Source: Emcibacter sp.
GTDB lineage: Bacteria; Pseudomonadota; Alphaproteobacteria; Sphingomonadales; Emcibacteraceae
NCBI GenBank assembly: GCA_027019205.1
Contig: JALUWZ010000138.1
Span: 1-8,732 of the forward strand
Length of the DNA: 8,732 nucleotides
Direction of reading: 5' to 3'
The first letter of the stretch is position 1, and every line of letters begins with the position of its first letter. Of this stretch, positions 1 to 5,595 are shown in pieces. Below the pieces are notes generated by a model. That model was not told where the DNA came from. It saw only the letters and a list, made by a program, of their open reading frames with translations, and did not search any database. The position numbers and the translations under genes are program-made.

Positions 1-852
1 AGCCGCCGGGATACCTATCTGGCACCTGCGGTTAATATAACCTACTCCCTGACTGAGGATGCCAATGTTTATGCCAAATTCTCTACCGGCTATAAAAGTG
101 GCGGCTTTAATCTGGACTTCATCAATGCCAGCGAACTGGCGGCCAATAACGGGCTTGAATTTGCCAAGGAAACGGTCAAAAGTTATGAAGTCGGCTTCAA
201 GGGCAGCTTCCTTGATAATCATTTCACCTTGAATATGGCCGGGTTTATTTCCGACTATAACAATTATCAGGTCAACCAGTTTGTTGATCTTGGCGGCGGG
301 CGGACCTCTATCCGCATTACCAATGCTGCGAAAGTCAGAACCCAGGGTATTGAGGCCGAAGCCACCTGGCATGCCACAGAAGATCTGAGCTTTAACGGCT
401 CGCTCGGGGTGCTTGATGCCACCTTCAGCAGCTTCCCTGGCGGCGGAACCCAGGGGGCGGATGTCACCGGCAACAGGCTGCCCAATGCGACCACCTTTAA
501 CGCGGCCTTCAGCGCGCAATATTATCATGATATTGAGGCAATCGATACAACTCTGCTGCTTCGGGTTGATCTGACGACCCGCAGTGGATATTACACCACG
601 GTCAACAATAAAAAGACAGCCCCGCTGCGGCTCGGCGGTACGGTACCGTTTGATTATATTCAGTCGCTGACCATGATCAATGCCCGCATCGGCCTGATTT
701 CCGACAATGATGGCTGGGAGCTTTATCTCTGGGGTCGCAATCTTACCGATCAGCGCAAATATGTCGATGATCTGCGGGATTTCTTTGGCACCATTGCCCG
801 CTTCCCCAATCTGCCCCGGACTTACGGCATCAAGGCGGTGTATAATTTCTAG
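1..852 (+). CDS. TonB-dependent outer-membrane receptor, C-terminal part (5' truncated by window)
   Basis: The reading frame is open from base 1 and gives 283 residues before TAG at 850-852; the start lies outside the window. It is the C-terminal half of a beta-barrel TonB-dependent receptor, which takes up a scarce or large substrate across the outer membrane using TonB-ExbBD energy. Visible features are alternating amphipathic beta-strands; the barrel motif NVYAKFSTGYKSGGFN near the beginning; VKSYEVGFKG; a strand pair around ITNAAKVRTQGIEAEA; the late-strand motif LYLWGRNLTDQRKY; and a terminal aromatic residue (KAVYNF), the usual outer-membrane assembly signal. The style resembles the large receptor families of sphingomonads and related alphaproteobacteria. 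The substrate cannot be told, and the plug domain is not present here. The next gene is convergent, and a terminator follows. Confidence 0.93.
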   Translation, partial: SRRDTYLAPAVNITYSLTEDANVYAKFSTGYKSGGFNLDFINASELAANNGLEFAKETVKSYEVGFKGSFLDNHFTLNMAGFISDYNNYQVNQFVDLGGGRTSIRITNAAKVRTQGIEAEATWHATEDLSFNGSLGVLDATFSSFPGGGTQGADVTGNRLPNATTFNAAFSAQYYHDIEAIDTTLLLRVDLTTRSGYYTTVNNKKTAPLRLGGTVPFDYIQSLTMINARIGLISDNDGWELYLWGRNLTDQRKYVDDLRDFFGTIARFPNLPRTYGIKAVYNF

Positions 853-880
853 GGTTTAAAAAGCTTTATATCGAACAAGG

Positions 881-907
881 AAGGGAAGCCCGTGTGCTTC
901 CCTTTTT
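881..907 (+). terminator. Rho-independent terminator after the TonB receptor gene
   Basis: A perfect 9-base stem, AAGGGAAGC (881-889) with GCTTCCCTT (896-904), has a 6-base loop and runs into TTTTT (903-907). It begins 28 bases after the receptor stop codon. On the minus strand the same hairpin lies 9 bases after the BKACE stop but is followed by few Ts, so it would be a weaker terminator in that direction. Confidence 0.88.
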
Positions 908-913
908 CTTTGG

Positions 914-1747
914 CTAGCTACGCGGCATGATATTAAACAGATTTCTGACATCGTCCACAGTTGCTGTCCGGCGACCCGCTTTCTTGCCGGCGGTGGCACA
1001 CAGGTCAATCATCTCGGCATTATTTGTCAGCTGCCGGTCCGGGCTGCGCCAGATGTTATTCTCAAACCCGACCCGGATATGCCCACCATGTTCGGCGGCG
1101 TGGGTGACGGCGTGAATCTCATCAGCGCCAAAACCGCAGACTGCCCAGGGGAATTCAGCTTCGACAGCAATTTGCCGTAATAGCGCGCTGTCGCCATCGG
1201 GTGATGTCCCCTGATAACGCCCGAGGACGAACAGGGCAAAGGGCCGGTCAGTCCGGAATATTCCCCGTTTCCTACAGGCCTCAAAACGGCGATAGTCCTC
1301 CTCGTCATAGAGAATATATTGCGGGAAAATATGTTCCCGCGTCAGCCAGTCAATAAAGCGCGAAAAGTCGCCAAGGTCTGACTCTTCGGGGCATAATTCA
1401 CGAAGGGCGAGGGAAACCGCTTCCGGTTTCAGCTCCTTTACCATGGCCATCTGCTGATCACGGGAATATATGCCGACCGCTTCCGAGGTTGTCTGAATAA
1501 TAATATCAGTCCCGACCACCGCCCGGATGGCCGCAACAGACGCCCGGTAGCGGTCAACATCAAGCGAATGCCGCCCCCGGTCGTCACGAACGTGAAGATG
1601 CAGGATACTGGCCCCCGCATCGCGTATTTCCCCGGCGCAAACGGCCATTTCCGCCGGGGTTATTGGCAGGCCGGGATGGTCTGATTTCTGCCGTCGCGCC
1701 CCGTTCGGGGCCGACATGATGATCAGGGGAACAGATTGACCGCTCAT
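914..1747 (-). CDS. Beta-keto acid cleavage enzyme (BKACE, DUF849 family)
   Basis: A 277-residue protein, within the usual BKACE length. The family, typified by Kce (3-keto-5-aminohexanoate cleavage enzyme), uses a divalent metal, usually zinc, to condense a beta-keto acid with acetyl-CoA, giving acetoacetate and a new CoA thioester. Visible motifs are APNGARR (residues 13-19), the metal-binding HLHVRD with His50 and His52, the TTSEA strand end (86-90), and the C-terminal IRVGFENN, where Arg225 and Glu229 match the Kce arginine and metal-ligand glutamate. The next residue is Asn230, where Kce has an aspartate. The substrate is unknown. It is the second gene after usp, with 17 bases between them, so probably one transcript. 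The ATG at 1747 has only a weak GGAT ribosome-binding site. Confidence 0.87.
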   Translation of the reverse strand: MSGQSVPLIIMSAPNGARRQKSDHPGLPITPAEMAVCAGEIRDAGASILHLHVRDDRGRHSLDVDRYRASVAAIRAVVGTDIIIQTTSEAVGIYSRDQQMAMVKELKPEAVSLALRELCPEESDLGDFSRFIDWLTREHIFPQYILYDEEDYRRFEACRKRGIFRTDRPFALFVLGRYQGTSPDGDSALLRQIAVEAEFPWAVCGFGADEIHAVTHAAEHGGHIRVGFENNIWRSPDRQLTNNAEMIDLCATAGKKAGRRTATVDDVRNLFNIMPRS

Positions 1748-1764
1748 GGAAATATCCAGTATGG

Positions 1765-2583
1765 TTAGTTCAGAACCATGACGTCCCGGTTGATCTTCTG
1801 GATGATTTCCTCACTTTTATTGCCCTTCATCGCCGCCATGATACCCCGGCGTGACAGGGTCCCGATGATGACGATATCTGCGTTAATTTCATTTGCAACA
1901 TCAGAAATAATTGATACCGGGTCGCCGAGCTGGACATGAACATTATCCTGTTTGGTATCCGTTTCCCGCAGCAATTTTGCCCGATCAGGAAAATCCATGG
2001 AATCCTCATAGGCATTGACAACATGTTTTTCCGCCCCGTAAGCCGCCGCCATAATCCGGGCCATCTTCAGTACCTTGTTATTCAGCTCAACATAGCGCGG
2101 ATTGGTGGTTTGCATATTTACCGCCGCCAGAATAGTCTTGCGATGCAGGGTGGTTGCGGGATGGACGATCAGGACCGGGCAACTGCTCTGTCGCAGCAGG
2201 GACCATTTTGCCGCCGTCAGCCCATTGCGATTCTGTTCTGTGGTATGATCTGACATGATCACCATGCCAACTTTATTCCGTTCAACAGCGCCCAATATTG
2301 ACTGATGCCAGTCGGCGGTCCAGAAGACTTCTGCGCTGTAGGGTATTTTTTTATCTGCCAGAGGTTTGACCAGTTCGGCAAACCAGTTATTGTCACAATA
2401 AAATTCATACGTGCTTTGCCCCCGGCGTAATTCATCCATCTGAAAGGAAATGAACAGGTGAATATTGACCCCGCCGTCCAGAATTTCATTCATTTTCATG
2501 GCCCGTTCCAGCGCATAGTGGTTCTTTTTGGCTGGATTGATCACCACCAGAACGTTATTTATGGATTTGTTTTCTTCAGACAT
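1765..2583 (-). CDS. Tandem-domain universal stress protein (UspE-like)
   Basis: A 272-residue cytoplasmic protein with two UspA folds, about residues 8-141 and 148-271. Each has a beta-strand start (VLVVINPAKK; TILAAVNMQ) and a C-terminal core strand (CPVLIVHP; RDVMVLN). Domain 2 keeps the nucleotide-binding loop, GTLSRRG followed by GNKSEE (residues 241-258). Domain 1 has a degenerate loop (SDHTTEQNRNG), so only the second domain is expected to bind ATP. This length and asymmetry resemble E. coli UspE (316 residues). The frame is open back to an ATG at 2667, but that start adds 28 residues unlike any Usp and lacks a ribosome-binding site, so the ATG at 2583 is preferred (the ATG at 2592 is also possible). 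It is first in a two-gene unit with the BKACE gene and divergent from the phosphatase gene. An FNR-like box lies about 110 bases upstream. Confidence 0.87.
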   Translation of the reverse strand: MSEENKSINNVLVVINPAKKNHYALERAMKMNEILDGGVNIHLFISFQMDELRRGQSTYEFYCDNNWFAELVKPLADKKIPYSAEVFWTADWHQSILGAVERNKVGMVIMSDHTTEQNRNGLTAAKWSLLRQSSCPVLIVHPATTLHRKTILAAVNMQTTNPRYVELNNKVLKMARIMAAAYGAEKHVVNAYEDSMDFPDRAKLLRETDTKQDNVHVQLGDPVSIISDVANEINADIVIIGTLSRRGIMAAMKGNKSEEIIQKINRDVMVLN

Positions 2584-2689
2584 AATTCTCATCGCTTTCT
2601 TTTTCAACAGGTTATCAGCTATTTTACCGGGATCATTATGACACAGGGTATTACATGTGTGAAACATATATGAAAAATATAACAGATAA

Positions 2690-2703
2690 TTGATTTAGAA
2701 CAA
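2690..2703. promoter_or_regulatory. FNR/FnrL-like box in the usp-phosphatase divergent region
   Basis: TTGAT-TTAG-AACAA matches 9 of 10 defined positions of the FNR consensus TTGAT-N4-ATCAA. Its centre is about 113 bases from the usp start codon and about 111 from the phosphatase start. Usp genes are frequent FNR targets in proteobacteria, so usp is the likelier client. A minus-strand -10-like sequence TATATG (2670-2665) would put the box near position -40, as for a class II activator. The match is seen; its function is inferred. Confidence 0.45.
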
Positions 2704-2740
2704 ACTTTCTTCTTTTAGGGATAAAATTTGTCATAGCCTC

Positions 2741-2770
2741 TTTACCTGACTGGAACAGGCCGTGTATATT
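2741..2770 (+). promoter_or_regulatory. Candidate sigma-70 promoter for the phosphatase gene
   Basis: TTTACC (2741-2746) and TATATT (2765-2770) match the -35 and -10 consensus at 4 and 5 of 6 positions with an 18-base spacer. A start site near 2777 would leave a leader of about 30 bases before the ATG at 2808. Confidence 0.35.
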
Positions 2771-2807
2771 CCGCCTTTCCACAGGAATCAGGGAATTGTC
2801 GCATAAC

Positions 2808-3308
2808 ATGATAAGAATTTTATTTGTATGTCTGGGAAATATCTGTCGCTCTCCGACCGCAGAGGGGATCTTTCGCCATAAATTACACCAGAATGGATAC
2901 CGGGATGGTTATCTCGAGAATATTTTTGTTGATTCCGCCGGGACCGGGGACTGGCATGTCGGGCAAAAGCCGGACAAGCGCAGCCGTGAGACGGCCCTGA
3001 AACATGGGGTTGACCTTGATGACCTGCGGGCGCGTCAGATCACCCGGCAGGATTTCAGTGATTTTGATTATCTTATTGCCATGGACCGGGAAAATATCCG
3101 CAACATGAAAGCCCTTTCTCCGTCGGACCAATATCATAAAATAACCCTGTTAATGGACTATGCCGAAGACTGTCCCGGGATCAGCGAAGTACCCGACCCC
3201 TATTGTGGCGGCATGGACGGTTTTGACAGGGTGTATGAGATAATAGAAAGGGGATGTGACGGTTTTTTAAACAATATCCTGACGCATCACGATCTGCGAA
3301 AGGGATGA
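2808..3308 (+). CDS. Low-molecular-weight protein tyrosine phosphatase
   Basis: A 166-residue cytoplasmic enzyme of the arsenate reductase-like LMW-PTP family, which removes phosphate from protein tyrosine residues. The N-terminal P-loop is complete: VCLGNICRSP holds the C-x5-R signature, with nucleophile Cys8 and Arg14. The general acid lies in VPDPY (Asp130-Pro-Tyr132), as expected near the C-terminus, and SAGTGDWHVG (43-52) is also typical. The length is slightly above the usual 150-160 residues. The start is uncertain: an in-frame TTG at 2796 has AGGA (2783-2786) 9 bases ahead, whereas the ATG at 2808 has AGGGA (2790-2794) 13 bases ahead. The ATG is preferred because IRILFVCLGN is the usual beginning. 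No tyrosine kinase or exopolysaccharide gene lies nearby, so a capsule-type Wzb role is not supported. Confidence 0.93.
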   Translation: MIRILFVCLGNICRSPTAEGIFRHKLHQNGYRDGYLENIFVDSAGTGDWHVGQKPDKRSRETALKHGVDLDDLRARQITRQDFSDFDYLIAMDRENIRNMKALSPSDQYHKITLLMDYAEDCPGISEVPDPYCGGMDGFDRVYEIIERGCDGFLNNILTHHDLRKG

Positions 3309-3313
3309 AATTT

Positions 3314-3355
3314 CCGGGAAGGACTTGAAAAAAATCCCGGTAAAGACTTGAAAAA
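3314..3355 (+). repeat. 19-base direct repeat, period 23, in front of the BI-1 gene
   Basis: Bases 3314-3332 and 3337-3355 agree at 17 of 19 positions; the shared parts are CCGG and GACTTGAAAAA. The second copy supplies the CTTGAAA of a possible heat-shock promoter. The two copies also sit within small hairpins: CCGGGA (3314-3319) with TCCCGG (3335-3340), and AGACTT-GAAA-AAGTCT (3344-3359), which has a GNRA-type tetraloop. Confidence 0.8.
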
Positions 3356-3376
3356 GTCTCTCTATCTGCCAATATA
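3347..3376 (+). promoter_or_regulatory. Candidate RpoH (sigma-32) heat-shock promoter of the BI-1 gene
   Basis: CTTGAAA (3347-3353) is followed 15 bases later by CCAATATA (3369-3376). Counted from CTTG the gap is 18, and CCAATAT fits the alphaproteobacterial CYTATNT -10 form except at one base. The predicted start near 3383 leaves a leader of about 30 bases to the ATG at 3415. A heat-shock promoter suits a YccA-family protein, since E. coli YccA is a partner of the FtsH protease, but the assignment is inference from the motif. Confidence 0.5.
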
Positions 3377-3388
3377 TACGTCACGTAT
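3376..3388. promoter_or_regulatory. Perfect 13-base palindrome at the predicted BI-1 start site
   Basis: ATACGT-C-ACGTAT is an exact inverted repeat around one central base. It lies immediately after the proposed -10 element, a position suited to a repressor, but no binding protein can be named. Confidence 0.4.
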
Positions 3389-3414
3389 CACTCAGGAACA
3401 ACAGGATAGATTTT

Positions 3415-4176
3415 ATGGTTGAAGACTTTAAATCCCGCTACGGCGTCTCGTCAGGGGCGCGCAGTGCCGCCGAAATCGACGAAGGCCTCCGGGCTTACAT
3501 GTTGACGGTCTATAATTATATGGCGTCGGCATTGGTCCTGACCGGTCTTATGGCTTACATTACGGCAAATGTGCCGGCACTCTATTCCCTGCTTTATACA
3601 TTCGCAAAAGCCCCGGACGGCACTGTGTATCTGACCGGGCAGACCATGCTCGGGCTGATTGTCATGTTTGCGCCGCTTGGTCTGGTGTTTTTCCTGAGTT
3701 TTCGCATCAATCATATGAAGGCATCGACGGCCCAGACAACATTCTGGATCTATGCCGGGCTGGTGGGGATGGCTCTGGCATCGATCATGTTTGTCTATAC
3801 CGGAACCAGCATTGCCAAGACATTTTTTGTGACCGCAGCGGCATTTGGCAGCCTCAGCCTTTATGGCTACACGACAAAGCGCAATCTGTCGGGCATGGGG
3901 TCTTTCCTGATTATGGGGCTGTTCGGGATTATCATTGCCTCTGTGGTTAACATGTTTCTACATTCCGGCATGATGGATTTCATTATTTCCGCCGGGGGAG
4001 TTTTAATTTTTGCCGGTCTGACCGCCTATGATACCCAGAAAATAAAGCTGATGTACCTACAGGCAGACGGCAGGGAAATAGCCCAGAAAAAGGCAATTAT
4101 GGGCGCACTCAGCCTCTATCTTGACTTTATCAACATGTTTCTGTTCCTGTTACGTTTTATGGGCAACCGGAATTAG
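3415..4176 (+). CDS. Bax inhibitor-1/YccA family inner-membrane protein
   Basis: A 253-residue protein with a hydrophilic N-terminus (about 25 residues) and seven hydrophobic segments, roughly at 30-51, 77-97, 108-129, 133-152, 162-182, 187-205 and 229-248. This is the TMBIM/BI-1 topology and the usual bacterial length. Two conserved motifs of the family, GLTAYDTQKIK (Asp206) and LYLDFINMFLFLLRF (Asp237), carry the paired acidic residues that in Bacillus YetJ form the pH-sensitive calcium-leak gate. Family members are calcium-leak channels or, like E. coli YccA, modulators of FtsH; which applies here is not decided by sequence. The ATG at 3415 has AGGA (3403-3406) 8 bases ahead. It appears to be a single-gene unit, with its own promoter signals upstream and a strong terminator at 4199-4228. 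Confidence 0.95.
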   Translation: MVEDFKSRYGVSSGARSAAEIDEGLRAYMLTVYNYMASALVLTGLMAYITANVPALYSLLYTFAKAPDGTVYLTGQTMLGLIVMFAPLGLVFFLSFRINHMKASTAQTTFWIYAGLVGMALASIMFVYTGTSIAKTFFVTAAAFGSLSLYGYTTKRNLSGMGSFLIMGLFGIIIASVVNMFLHSGMMDFIISAGGVLIFAGLTAYDTQKIKLMYLQADGREIAQKKAIMGALSLYLDFINMFLFLLRFMGNRN

Positions 4177-4198
4177 ACCTGCTTTGTGAAATCTTCTG

Positions 4199-4228
4199 AA
4201 AACGGTCCCGGTTCGGGGCCGTTTTTTT
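4199..4228 (+). terminator. Rho-independent terminator of the BI-1 gene
   Basis: The stem AAAACGGTCCCG (4199-4210) pairs with CGGGGCCGTTTT (4214-4225) through a GTT loop with one G-T wobble, and runs into seven Ts (4222-4228). It lies 22 bases after the stop codon. Confidence 0.92.
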
Positions 4229-4299
4229 ATTTCAGTTAGCCATTGCCTTTGCCGGTATTTAACAGTAATCTGCGCCCCACATCACGCGGTCACGCAACG

Positions 4300-4376
<77 letters not shown>

Positions 4377-4692
4377 AATTTTCTTTAAATGTCAATTTGT
4401 TATCATGGATGACCTTTGTTCTAATTAGGGCTTTGTCCGAGTTATGTCCGTGTAACGTCTTCATGTTGGGGATTCCCCTCATGGAGGGGGGCCATCACAG
4501 GGGATTGCACTTTCTTTTGGTCTCGGGCTGATTGTTGCCGGATGATATGGGAGGGGCAGTTTTTGCGCCGTGAAACAAAGAACTATCAAACCGGCTTTTT
4601 TTTGATATAGTTTTATCTGGCATATTTTATCATTTTCTCAAAGGCAGGCAAACCGGGCCTTATCCCGTTAAGCAGGATCAGGGACATATAGA
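4377..4692. other. Non-coding gap between tRNA-Arg and the LuxR gene, with G-rich hairpins
   Basis: No supported gene lies here. Two mutually exclusive stems share CCCC (4475-4478): GGGG-ATT-CCCC (4468-4478) and CCCCTC-ATG-GAGGGG (4475-4489). A second GAGGGG occurs at 4551-4556. GCCGG (4537-4541) can pair with CCGGC (4591-4595), which runs into eight Ts (4596-4603); with its 49-base loop this is a poor but possible terminator or attenuator. An imperfect inverted repeat, AACTATCAAA (4581-4590) and TTTGATATAGTT (4601-4612), overlaps it. This may be the leader or promoter region of the regulator gene. Confidence 0.4.
4602..4630 (+). promoter_or_regulatory. Weak candidate promoter for the LuxR-type regulator
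   Basis: TTGATA (4602-4607) matches the -35 consensus at 5 of 6 positions. TTTTAT (4625-4630), with a 17-base spacer, matches the -10 at 4 of 6. The -35 lies in the right arm of the AACTATC.../TTTGATATAGTT inverted repeat. Several other AT-rich -10 choices exist nearby, so the exact element is uncertain. Confidence 0.25.
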
Positions 4693-5517
4693 ATGACGGT
4701 GATATCAGACTTTTCTGACTGGAACGAAGACATTACGGCGCTCTTTGAAGCGTCCGGCACCCGTGCGGTTTCGGAAAATCTGTTCAAGGTTATATCTTCG
4801 CAGGTCCCCATAGAAAGTTTCATCGTCTTTCACTATCACAAGGCGGGCATTCCGGAAATATTATATGAAAGGCTCAGCAATCCGGACCACCGGCGAAATC
4901 TGAAAAGCTATCTTGACGGACCTTACCTGCTGGACCCGTTTTATCAGTATTTTACCGGGGGCGATATTCAGGGGCCGTTGAGATTGCGGGATATAGCCCC
5001 GGACCATTTTCTGAAAAGTGAATATTACCGCAGCTATTACAAATTTTCCGGCCTGCGGGACGAGGTTAATATCTATATTCCCCTGTCCGGCCAGTCTGCA
5101 CTTGCGCTGGCTTTGGGGCGCAAGGCGGGCAGGCGGGGGTTTGGCAGGAAAGAAATTGCCATCTTGCGGGCCATGATGCCGGTTCTGAATTCTGTATGCC
5201 GCCGGCAATGGCAGAATAGCGGGGTAAAGGCAGCGCAGGGTAATGTTCGTTTCATTCAGGCCCTGGATAATTTTGGCACCTCATGCCTGTCAGCCAGGGA
5301 AAGTGAAGTCCTGCATCTGCTGTTGATGGGCCATTCGGCAAAATCCACGGCGGCCCGCATGGGCATTTCGCCGGGTACGGTTAAAGTCCATCGCAATAAT
5401 ATCTATGCCAAACTTGACATCGGGTCACAGACCGAGCTGTTTTCCCTGTTCATAGGTGCCCTGGCCCATATGACCGGTGACGGGTCGGAGGACCCCCTGA
5501 TCGCCTATCACCAATAA
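4693..5517 (+). CDS. LuxR-type helix-turn-helix transcriptional regulator with N-terminal sensor-like domain
   Basis: A 274-residue DNA-binding regulator. Residues 199-255 form a typical LuxR/GerE domain: LSARESEVLHLLLMGHSAKS, then MGISPGTVKVHRNNIYAKLD as recognition region, with the conserved Glu205, Gly213, Val230, His233 and Lys240. Residues 1-175 form a single alpha/beta domain with LDGPYLLDPFYQYF (74-87), APDHFLKSEYYRSYY (102-116) and GLRDEVNIYIP (120-130). This pattern occurs in solo LuxR regulators beside metabolic genes. The WxxxY signature of acyl-homoserine-lactone binding is not visible, and no luxI homologue is nearby, so quorum sensing is unlikely; the ligand is unknown. The ATG at 4693 has AGGGA (4680-4684) 8 bases ahead. 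The next gene, the transaminase, starts 78 bases downstream on the same strand and is a natural target. Confidence 0.9.
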   Translation: MTVISDFSDWNEDITALFEASGTRAVSENLFKVISSQVPIESFIVFHYHKAGIPEILYERLSNPDHRRNLKSYLDGPYLLDPFYQYFTGGDIQGPLRLRDIAPDHFLKSEYYRSYYKFSGLRDEVNIYIPLSGQSALALALGRKAGRRGFGRKEIAILRAMMPVLNSVCRRQWQNSGVKAAQGNVRFIQALDNFGTSCLSARESEVLHLLLMGHSAKSTAARMGISPGTVKVHRNNIYAKLDIGSQTELFSLFIGALAHMTGDGSEDPLIAYHQ

Positions 5518-5520
5518 TCC

Positions 5521-5530
5521 CTATAACTTT
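5521..5530 (-). promoter_or_regulatory. Copy of the tetR-promoter motif in front of gabT
   Basis: CTATAACTTT (5521-5530) is the exact reverse complement of AAAGTTATAG at 6940-6949, which lies in the palindrome of the tetR promoter. It sits 65 bases before the gabT start. A 10-base match in AT-rich spacer can arise by chance, so it is only a possible operator. Confidence 0.3.
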
Positions 5531-5545
5531 GGATATATGGATAGA

Positions 5546-5560
5546 GGGGGCGGGGCGGGG
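5546..5560 (+). other. G-rich tract GGGGGCGGGGCGGGG between luxR and gabT
   Basis: Thirteen of the 15 bases are G, in three runs of five, four and four, set in an otherwise AT-rich spacer. Three runs are too few for a standard three-layer intramolecular quadruplex, though a two-layer form is possible. It lies 35 bases before the gabT start codon. Confidence 0.5.
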
Positions 5561-5583
5561 TAAAATAACCTGATCCAAAATTC

Positions 5584-5588
5584 AGGAG
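5584..5588 (+). promoter_or_regulatory. Ribosome-binding site fixing the gabT start
   Basis: AGGAG stands 7 bases before the ATG at 5596. The frame is also open from a TTG at 5590, but that codon is only one base after AGGAG, so 5596 is the start. CCTGA (5569-5573) can pair with TCAGG (5582-5586), partly covering this site in a weak 5-base stem. Confidence 0.7.
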
Positions 5589-5595
5589 TTTGATA

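Noticed and set aside
2584..2667. N-terminal extension of the universal stress protein from ATG at 2667
   Set aside because: The added residues are unlike the Usp fold, no ribosome-binding site precedes that ATG, and they would occupy the promoter region.
4377..4692. Known riboswitch class before luxR
   Set aside because: Hairpins exist, but no conserved core of a known riboswitch could be recognised.
4693..5517. LuxR protein as a quorum-sensing receptor
   Set aside because: The WxxxY signature of acyl-homoserine-lactone binding is not visible and no luxI-type synthase is nearby.
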